A stretch of 64,000 bases of DNA. Origin: Steinernema hermaphroditum. Taxonomy: Eukaryota > Nematoda > Chromadorea > Rhabditida > Steinernematidae. The stretch is from positions 11,036,001-11,100,000 of the forward strand of contig CM059622.1 of assembly GCA_030435675.1 (NCBI GenBank), given 5' to 3'. A program made the position numbers and the translations under genes. The notes below the pieces were generated by a model. It saw nothing but the letters and a program-made list of their open reading frames with translations, searched no databases and had not been told where the DNA came from. Below, piece by piece: positions 55,344-64,000 of the stretch (the stretch's first letter is position 1; every line of letters begins with the position of its first letter).

Positions 55344-58300
55344 GTGTCTTCAACTAGATGCGATACTTGTTTAAACCTAATACTGCATTGGTCTCTAGCC
55401 GTAATCACTATTCTATAAAATCGGCCGCCACATTACTCTTGCTACCTTCAAATGCCGTGCATGAAAGTACACTCTGCGCATCCAACTTTTGCCTTTGCCC
55501 AAAGGATTACTAGAAAAGTCATTTCCCACGCATTGACGTCAGAGATTTGCATTAAGCAAGCGACGACTTCCAGTCGACTTCTCCTTCCATTGATACTGGA
55601 AACATTTATTTGCTCTATCTCTTTCTTCTCTTTCTTTTTTCGCCACATTGGAGCCGCTCGCCGACGCAGCCGCTGGCTTTGTGAGATGCGCGTTAAGCCA
55701 CGAGAAATACAAACAAATGACGGCGGTTGGGTGGTGGTACGGGGTAAGCTTCAGTTGATTTTGACGGCGCTGTAATTAACGCGTTAGACGCGGAAATTGG
55801 CTTCCTTCCTCGTGCAGAGAAAGCTGCATGACATTTCTTTTAGCCAGCTAAGGGGTACCGAAAGCGTGGGCTTTGTACGTCAATTGGTGTGTTGAGTGTA
55901 CTGGCCATTTTACGATTCGGTAATCGTTGTATATAAATGACAATGATAAATCATAGATAAATCATGGTTCTATAGCAGGTACTCTTTGGATGAGCGTCAA
56001 TTAATGATAGGTTCACTTTTTCCGCCTAAAATTAACGGTGGAAAAGGCATTCGATGAGAATTTTGAAATTTTCTGTGACCATTTAATGAACAAAGCCTAT
56101 TTTTTTTGTCCAGAAATGATAGATTCACCCAATTCATTTGTGTATTTTTCAGAATTTTTTGCTGAAAAACGATAGAAGATGGTCGGAAGATTGCTGCTCA
56201 ATTTTGTGTATGCAATGCTTAGCTGAGACGTCGCATATTTCGCTGGATATGCCTAGATAATTATTTATACAAATGCTTACATGAACGTAGGAGAAAGAGT
56301 TCCTGCACCAAAGTGTTTGTCTTTTTCACAAGCATCCCTCGTATCCATTCCAGTCCAAGCTCACCTGTCGGCAATTCTCTCCCTCCTCGAGTCCCCATCT
56401 CGTCCAAGCTCTGACAACATGTCAAAGCTGTTGCTTTCTGGTGCGCGGCCCGACTTTGAGGAGGGCGTAAATCTGTCAGATATTGCCGCGCGTCGACTCT
56501 AATTGGAAGCGATCGGCCGTCGGCTTAATAAACCGGCCGATGAGGGCTTGAGGTCAATTAGATTGGATCGGCGCGGGCTTAGTGTTTCCACAGTCTTCTG
56601 AGGTCACACAGTAGCCCGGCTGCTGCAGCGATCGAATTGCTGGCGGGCCGCAATGTGGCGCGCCGTTCTCCTCAGCTGACTCATTTGCCGTCGGCGCTCT
56701 CCGTCTTGATTCACGTTTCGTTTCGGCAACGCACTGCTGACATTTTTTGGCGCTAGGAGCAATTATTTCGGAGCTTTATTGAAGTGCATGCATGGAGAGT
56801 CTCAGCACACAGCTGTTTCAGTCATAAACGCACTCTCGATATCAGGTGGCTCGTTTCTTTCTCGAAATAGAAGAATATTCAAGCCGAGATGGCGACGTTT
56901 TCGTTCCCAGATACAATGCCTTTCTTAGATTCATTTCTTTTCAAGTACATAACTTATCTAGGGCGTCGAATGCGTACTACAAGTGTCAAAAATTGGCTTA
57001 GAGATGGTCCGTCATTGCTAAAAGTAAAAAAATTCTGCATAAGTCTTGGTTCATATGTCTGCAGACCAATAAAATCTCTGTTCCTCAAAACGTGTATGAA
57101 CAGTTATTATAATGGTCATATCTGCAGGCTCGCAGCGGAAATTAGAGGTCTTGCGACAGATTGCCATTAGAAAACGCTATCCTTGACACATGTGGAATTC
57201 CCGTACCGTAATAATCAGAAAACTTGTTTAGAAATCAACGACCAAACGTCGAAAGAGCTTTCGGTGTTTGGTTAGTTATTCAAAGAAGTGAAGGGGCTTC
57301 TTCGCTTCTTGTCCCTGCTAGAAATTGGAAATCGTGTACTTAAAAGCATCTTTCATTCATTAACAAAGTATTTCATGTCGCTATATAACAACCACATTGC
57401 ATGGGAGCACAAATAATAGGTCATGCCGGTTTTGAAATCCGTGGAATTGCCGAATCCTAATGCGTTCCAAGCGAATGCGTCGCGTTTCTCACGCCACACA
57501 GCGCCTGTTATTAGAGCATACCTTTTGATTTCAGTTGAGCATGCACAAATCCTGCCCAGCACTCTTTCTGTTTCATTTTTTTTTCTAATATCAATGTCAG
57601 CACGATATCTATGGTGTCTACAAAATAACGGTGCTGTATCGGTCGCCATTTTTGCGCACGAAGGTGAAACACTGCAGTCCATAATGGATGACAAATGGGC
57701 GACTCTTCCATGGCTGCATAATGCTCTATCATTAAGTGATTCACTCAAATCGAATCACCGATTCCGTCATCACTCTGAAACAATTTTGCGAATGTCTCTA
57801 ATTCCCACATTTGTGGCCGTTTTACGATGTTCCGCTCGTTTTTGCGAGTTCCCCATCGCCCTCGCGTTGCACTTTGCCGTCGGGAAGCTCCTCGCGCGCC
57901 ATTTCTCACATTTCGGCAAATTACATGAAGCTAACTGAATTCTTAATTGACGATCGATCGGCGCCGGTGCCACAATAAGGAACGTGCCGGGGCGAGGACG
58001 GTGCTAACTAACTAACTAACTAACTGCTGACCCGCGCCGTCGCCATCCGTTCCGCTTCTCGCATCGCATTGATCGATCACGGCCGCGATTTCTAACGGAT
58101 TATTATTTCCACAATTCTTCCACAAGGCCGATTTTATCGGCTGCGCACGGACATTTAGGCCGCCGTTGTTTTTTGACGCCACGACTTGCGGCTATAATCG
58201 CTTTAGAAACTCTCCTCAGATCCTCTCCGCTGCCCCGGCGTCGGAGCGTCGTCGTAGGGGGATCCGTGGCGAGGGATGACCCCCCGCCAGCGCCGTGGAA

Positions 58301-59432
58301 CGGTAAATATCCGGCAGGCTGGCGCCAAAACGCATTGAGGCGATTGCGCGGCGCGCACGGATTTGTATTTGTTGTCGCGTTAATCTCCCACTTCTCTCGC
58401 GCTTGTTTGTTGGGGAGAGGCTCTGCACTCATAACTGGCGATGGGACGGGACGAGACGGGCACTTGAACTCGTTGCTGTGGGTGGATTGTCGACTGGATG
58501 CAGATCTACGGATGGAGTCGTGAGTCGCCGCTTTTTCGGGAACGACTTGACTGTTGTTGAGATGTTGCGTACCTGTGTTTCTCTTCAAGTTTGTTTAAGG
58601 GATCCCCGAACAGAAAGATATTCAACTTAGTTTTCGGAGAGTCATCAAAAGCGATGTTATTCCTTCTAAGGCTGTGAGGGTGCCACTGAAACAGTCACTG
58701 CTTGGTTATTTTAGTTATGGATCTGACTATTTTCGCAACTTTGTATCAAGTCGAAAGTGTCAAAGCGGCAAGGAAAGCTTTGAATTACTCGCCTTGGCGC
58801 GTACATTACCATAGAATTAGCACCTGCTACCCACAGAGCGCCCACGCATGCGTGATTCATAATTGTTTTGTATCAGCGGCCGCTTTCTTCTATTGTAGCG
58901 GGCCGAACCCTTTTTGGTACGTTCCCCATCCACGCCCTCTTTGTCGTTCCAATCCCTGGACAGCCTTTGCTTTTCCGAACTCTATTCTCAGCAGTCCAAT
59001 ACGAACCCAAGTTGTTTTTCTTCCCAATTTCCTAGAACAAATCGGAGCGGACGCCCCGCGGCGTTCCTAATTAAAGAGCCAATCGCCTTCTCACTTGTAT
59101 AAACCCAGTTTCAGTTATCAGCTGTTGCTGCTCTTGGCAAATTGCAACAGTCCACTTTTACGAGCGCCCTTGTGGACGGTCGTTTTTCGCCGAATCCCTT
59201 CCGCGTACACACCTGACCAGTCGGACTCTCGCGCGCGCCCGAGAGGTCACACGGAAGACGATACGGCGGCGGCCATCGCGTCGTAAAAAAGACCTTTTGC
59301 GATTAGTTACAGTCACTTACCCACCGTGTGGACACTTCGCCGCCGTCTTATCAACCCGCGGTTTCCGAGTCGACGAGCCGCGTGTGGAGCGACTTATTGG
59401 CTTATCGAGCGTCGCCGTACTTTCTTTTTCAG
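55344..59432. other. Upstream region of the MPRIP-like gene
   Basis: GC-rich islands (about 55,450-55,850, 56,400-56,800, 57,800-58,600, 58,850-59,300) alternate with AT-rich sequence. Islands contain repeated TTGTTTG/TGTTTAC-type and CG-rich words. A 171-codon plus-strand frame (57,423-57,938) is overlapped by a 131-codon minus-strand frame, and neither resembles a protein. I regard the stretch as promoter/enhancer DNA. Confidence 0.45.
58004..58025 (+). repeat. CTAA microsatellite
   Basis: Five and a half copies of CTAA in a GC-rich island. Confidence 0.9.
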
Positions 59433-59475
59433 TGTTTCAGACGGCGGTCACTCCGGTGGACGAACAGCTGCAGCC

Positions 59476-59586
59476 ATGGGCCGCCAGTGCGACAGCTTCA
59501 AGGCCAACGTCTTCTGTAAGCTGCGCTGTCAGAACTGCTACAAGACGAAAGACCAGCACTCGGAAGATGCCCTCGAGAAGAGCAAG
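59476..59586 (+). CDS. First coding exon of an MPRIP/outspread-like gene (partial)
   Basis: The ATG at 59476 has a good context (CAGCCATGG) and lies within 50 bp of TTTCTTTTTCAG/TGTTTCAG acceptors. The exon encodes 37 residues and ends AGCAAG|GTGGGT in phase 0. The sequence FKANVFCKLRCQNCYKTKDQ matches the very N-terminus of myosin phosphatase Rho-interacting protein, where an F.AN.F.K.KCQNCFK...H block precedes the first PH domain. Those proteins bind actin and link RhoA to myosin phosphatase (family knowledge). The four spaced cysteines of the block are present here. The PH-domain exons are not in the remaining 4.4 kb, so the first intron extends past the window. Confidence 0.7.
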
Positions 59587-62500
59587 GTGGGTTTGTTACG
59601 AACGACGTTGATAGTTGATAAACAGCGAAACTGGAAAGATAAATCTGAAAATCGAAGATTGTGTTAGGCAAATAGCGGTACACAGTCAACAGAATGAAAG
59701 TGCACAAAAACAAAGAACACCAATGTTTAGTGCATGTGATAATCAGAAAGACAAACAAATAAATTACGCGAGTTTTTGTTTGAATGAGTGTAATTACGAT
59801 GATAGATCGAGTCGATAGTCAACCGGTTGCCCTATTTTTGTGAACACAATCCAAATGAGATAGTTGACAGCTTTTTGGTGGAGTCAAGTGTCATTTCCAT
59901 CGCATTGGAACGAATTTGTATGGTGGTCGGAAGCACAATCGGATAAGGAAAAAGATAAAGATATGAGGTACCAAACAACACATAAACTCGCCTTTTTTTG
60001 CCAAGGAACTGACATAAAAGCTGTAAAAAAGTGTGATTGCTTGTGTTGCTAGAATGGCCGGCTGAGTGGCACTTCAGCGTTGATCTAAAAGTACACCAAA
60101 GAAATGCTATTTTTAAAAGGCAAAATCGCCTACAAATCATCCTTTTCTGGATATCGTGTTTTCATTTCTTCGTGAAATTTAAAGCTATTTGATTTTCTTG
60201 TTATTTTTGCGCCTTAGGTCACATTACATGTCCATTCATCTCAAAAGCTTTGTCAGCTTCGTGTTTCACACAATAAGCACGACCTGTAACGACCCGCAAA
60301 GAGCTCGTCGTTGTTAGTCTTTTTGTATGTTCAGTAGGTCTTCTCCGATTGTCATTCCCACTTACCGTCTCCCCTCGGCGATTCCCCTCCGCGAACATGT
60401 TTCCCCTTCTGTTCGCGTGATTTTTTCGCTCACGCTGCAGTGCACGCTGCTCGGAAACCGGTTCGACGAGGGGTTAATTCGGTGTTTAATTGGTACAACC
60501 GACTGGCGAATGCGCTGCGAAGTCGTTACGCGAAAACGCCGATTTTCTTCTTCCTCGTTCGCACCTCACATGCGAAAAACGACGCTTTTGTCTTTATCTT
60601 CCGTTGTTATCGGGCGTCGAGGCGGATTAGGAGCTGTGTGGGCGTTATCTCGGCGACGGGATCTCGACGGCCTTGTCCTCGGGAGATGTGGCGCCGCGCG
60701 ACTTTGGCGTTTTTGGCGGCAAATGAGACAATATTTGCCGAAGACTGCAAGTAGATCCCGTTTGCTTTGTGACATGAACGGTCAGAATCGGAACTGAGAA
60801 GCTAAACTGTTTGCCGAAGCTCTGGTGACCAAACCAAAAACGGACGGATGAGTGTGGATTCAGCTCAGAGCGGTTCCGGTGTTTGCTTTGAACGGTTTAC
60901 TGCTGTCACTGACACTGGGTGACTGGGTTTACTATCTGTAAGTGATTGTCGTTTTATGGTGACCGGGTCACCGGAGTTTGCTATTTTTTTTTGATAGTAA
61001 TGGTAGTGGTACTTTCAAATATGAATATGATAACCAGATCGAGATAAGTATTTGGGGTTTGGAAATTTCATATCATATATCCATGAAATTTCGTGTCCGA
61101 CAAGTGTATAGGGTACAAGAAGATCGAATAAAGACTTTTTGAAAGGACTTTAACATAACTTTAAGGACTTTAATTCTATCGTTTTTTATTTTTTTAAATT
61201 TTATGTAGCTATCTTGATATGTGCTCGAGACGAACTTTACCAAAACACTTCTGGGCTATCTCCTTGACAAAAATATGACAAGAATACTCATAAATCAAGT
61301 CAAAAAAAGAGCGAAATTGCACCTTCAAAAGCCTCGGCGCAAACAATACTTTGTTGTTTACCGACCCGCCCTAAAAACCGGCGTTCCCTTTCAAATCTGT
61401 CCGAGGAGTGCACTGACCGAAACGCGACCCTCGAGCGCGTTAATGGATTTCTCAAAGTCGCGCGGGCGCCCTCCGTACCCGAACTGACCAACCATGACGA
61501 CAAAGTCGCGCCGCCGGTCGTCCACGTTGCCGCCAACCGCGTCGCCATCGTCTCTGTTCCCAAACGTCGTCCCCACGAGTCGTTCCCTTCGGCGTCGATC
61601 GATTTCGGATGGCTTTCGAACGTCACCGAAGACCACGTTTCGACAGCGTTCGCCTGTTGTCCCCTCGGGCGCTTGTGCCCCTCTCCGCTTGACCGTTTTG
61701 TTTACGTGTGCACGGGTAACCACGGCAAATATTGGTCTCTTTCCGTGCCGCCGACCGGTGCTAGGCCAGTCCGGCTGTCCATGCGGTGGGCAGTTTGAGA
61801 TGGAGATAACGTGTTTGTTCTTTGGATTTGCGGGCGATTTACGTTGCGAAAGCAATTTACTGCTTGTTTCTGAGGTGTTAAGTGGGTGAGGAAGGCTAGG
61901 GGACTGGATTCGGAGACTTCGGTGGTCATTCGGTCAGCGTGTGCAGCCGTAAAACGGTCGTAAAATTGTTTTACAGCATTTGCACAATTCTGTGAGTGAC
62001 ACTTCACCATAAACTTGTGACTTTTGACTGGTTTATGCTTGTTTCAATATGGTATATAGTGCTTACTTTTTCTAAGAATATTATGTAGAACCGACTCATG
62101 AAGCCGTTGTTTTCACAAATGTTGTTCTTTTGCTTTTATATTTTGCTTTCGATTCCGTTTTGATGGGGAAAAGATCACTTTTTTGGTCAACTGGATGTTC
62201 TGTTCATCTGATAACGCGTCGCGCTGCAACAAACTTTTTCTCTTTTGACGGTGACGGATTATAGTGATTCCGTTCGAGGCACTTCCTGTGACGTTCATGT
62301 GCGTCACTTTTTCATAAGAAATGTTCTCTGCGCTCTGGTTCGGAGACGTTTTCGAACTGAAAGTGAGAAGAGTGCGCAAAACGTTTCCTTGAGCTATTTT
62401 TGACTTTACAGTAGTAGTAGAGCAATAAGAGATTTGTAGCGACATGGATTCTTATTACTTTTTAATTCTTGCAGCGCTGACAAAGATGTAGGTCAATTAC

Positions 62501-64000
62501 TATCTGTTATCTCCCCTTCCGTGATCCGGTTACTACTTGGGGCACGTTGACACCAACGCCATTGAGGATAGCGTGCGAGATGAACGCTGAAGAGGCTGTA
62601 CATAAAGATCTAAGAAGTAGAGGTCTAAACAGTTTTGAATGAGTTAGAGTAGTTCTAGGATTGTAATAGAGAGGAAGGTATCGAGGAGAGAAAAAAAGCA
62701 CTCAAAGAATTCGTTTGTATTAGGATTTGCATCAAAACGAATAAAGTCACTAATTACAATACAACATTTGAATTCTGATATGTCTTTCGTGTTGAAATCA
62801 ATGTTTTTCTAGTTTAGCTAACACATTTACAACAGGACAGTCTTTCTGGCTTCCAAACGGAGCCGACCTTTTCCTGATTTTTGGTTCTTCATGTAGCTGC
62901 GTCCAATTAGGCGTCGTGCTAATCACAACGAAACCAAAAATTCCGTCTCGTTGTGTCTTCGACAATTTGAAACATTTGCGCCCAACGAATGGTTTGTAGG
63001 AATTGTAAAATTGTTTGTCTTCCCAGTGATTCACACGGTTTTTGAAACACAGGCCGTGAATGTTCATACCGTTAGTGTGCTCCTTTGTCCTCCTGCCTGT
63101 CGGTTCCACAAAGCGCGCTGGGTCCGAAACTTCTCTCAGCCGTGGACTCGGCCGTCCAGTGCAACACAGATTCTCAGCCATAAATATTAATGTGCCTCAA
63201 CGAAAAGGCGTGGATCAATATGGCGCGGACCGGTTTTTTGCCGTACTGCGCCGAAGCGCGCATCCCTAACCCCTCAAATCGGCGACTCGTGCACTCCATC
63301 TGTTTTTGTTTAATTTCGGATTTGTTCTTCTCCTGTTTGTTGGCCTCGTCGCGACAATCGCCGCGCGTGCGCACCACATTACGTATTTGTTGTTGGTTCG
63401 CGCGCGCATCCTTAAGAGAGAGAAGACAAGGTCACCGCCTAACGCCACCGTCGCCTCTCCAGAAGCGCTCTAACACCATTTCTGCGGTTGCGCAACCGCC
63501 GGGAGCAAGTATTGTTTACGTCGTTGGTTCGGATAGTCCCGAATGGGGCGATCCGTTCGTACTACTTCGTGTGTACCGTTTAGTAGTGCGCTGATTGGAT
63601 CCATTCGGCGACGGACGGTTTTTATGCATTTTTTATGAGTTGGGTTGAACCGGCTTCCGTCGGTTTCGAAGAGACTGGGAAATGGGAGTTGGGAGGGGAG
63701 TTCGCGGAAACTGTTTGGTTCTGGCACTGCTATTAGTGAACCGCCTAAGAACCGTACTTCCATTTGTGATGTGAGTGTTTGAGTAATTGTGGCGTTGAAC
63801 GAGAGTACTGTAGCGAAGTAGGAGAACCTGATTTCATGTGGCGATGTTTCCTCTCATGTTACTGGTGAAAAACAGGTACATGAAATGAAAGCAATAAGTA
63901 GCAGCTGAAACATCTAAATTCAGGAACCTAGTATAATTTATTCTGTTTTTCCGATAAATAATTTCAGTCAGTAGGCCATGTTCTAGTATTTTCTTCGCTT
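59587..64000. other. Start of long first intron of the MPRIP-like gene
   Basis: No further exon of the MPRIP-like gene is seen. GC-rich islands at about 60,330-60,800, 61,320-61,800 and 63,180-63,600 contain forkhead-like words such as TTTGTTTACG and open frames on both strands, typical of intronic regulatory DNA. The rest is AT-rich. Confidence 0.45.
62798..63181 (-). CDS. Unassigned single-exon frame (127 aa)
   Basis: ATG at 63181 to TGA at 62798-62800. The composition is protein-like (basic, with KNRVNHWEDKQFYN and RKCFKLSKTQRDGIFGFVV segments) and it spans both GC-rich and AT-rich sequence. No domain, signal peptide or poly(A) signal supports it. It would be a nested gene on the opposite strand of the MPRIP-like intron, or a chance frame. 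Confidence 0.25.
   Translation of the reverse strand: MAENLCCTGRPSPRLREVSDPARFVEPTGRRTKEHTNGMNIHGLCFKNRVNHWEDKQFYNSYKPFVGRKCFKLSKTQRDGIFGFVVISTTPNWTQLHEEPKIRKRSAPFGSQKDCPVVNVLAKLEKH

Noticed and set aside
57423..57938. 171-codon plus-strand frame
   Set aside because: Overlapped by a 131-codon frame on the other strand; crosses AT-rich and GC-rich sequence without protein character.
61391..61889. Overlapping 131- and 154-codon frames on opposite strands
   Set aside because: GC-rich DNA with few stops; contains forkhead-like words and fits regulatory sequence better.

Overview
The window is nuclear DNA from a nematode, most likely a rhabditid. Genes have many short introns (mostly 40-60 nt) with TTTCAG-type acceptors. 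Several first exons begin only a few bases after such an acceptor, as spliced-leader trans-splicing predicts. The gene content also fits: an Srt-like chemoreceptor, CYP2-clade P450s, an F-box protein, an M13 neprilysin relative and a CK1-like kinase. I cannot name the species.

Layout. 1-5.7 kb: no convincing gene; GC-rich, regulatory-looking islands. 5.7-24.5 kb: one gene with a 46-nt first exon and an 18-kb second exon encoding a giant protein (about 6,000 residues if the frameshifts are errors). It is built of two related tandem arrays: 41 units of 75 residues, then about 26 units of 77 or 80 residues. The arrays carry frameshifts and damaged units that look partly like assembly error. 24.9-29.3 kb: mostly non-coding, with a mariner-like MITE, a degenerate tandem duplication and one small Cys-rich ORF. 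29.4-35.3 kb: four compact genes in alternating orientation (F-box +, multi-pass membrane protein -, unknown small protein +, Srt-like receptor -). 36.9-41.3 kb: last exon of a possible disulfide-rich peptide precursor (-), a membrane-anchored CK1-like kinase (+) and a LITAF-domain protein (-). 42.2-53.2 kb: tRNA-Leu(AAG), two tandem P450 genes (-), an M13 metallopeptidase (-), an RPB5-like fragment (+), and a third P450 (+) whose first intron holds tRNA-Gly(GCC) and a second MITE copy. 54.6-55.3 kb: a near-perfect foldback element with TTA target duplications and a tRNA-like module in each arm. 55.3-64 kb: GC-rich non-coding islands around the first coding exon of a gene resembling myosin phosphatase Rho-interacting protein (MPRIP/outspread); its other exons lie beyond the window.

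The genes do not form one pathway. The P450s and membrane proteins suggest a xenobiotic/sensory neighbourhood, while the giant repeat protein and the MPRIP-like gene are probably cytoskeletal or structural (inference). Most notable are the homogenised giant repeat gene, a high share of GC-AG introns (4 of 41 modelled), the tRNA-bearing foldback element and the receptor-like topology of the CK1 kinase. Exon models were made by hand from splice signals and reading-frame continuity; no database search was run.
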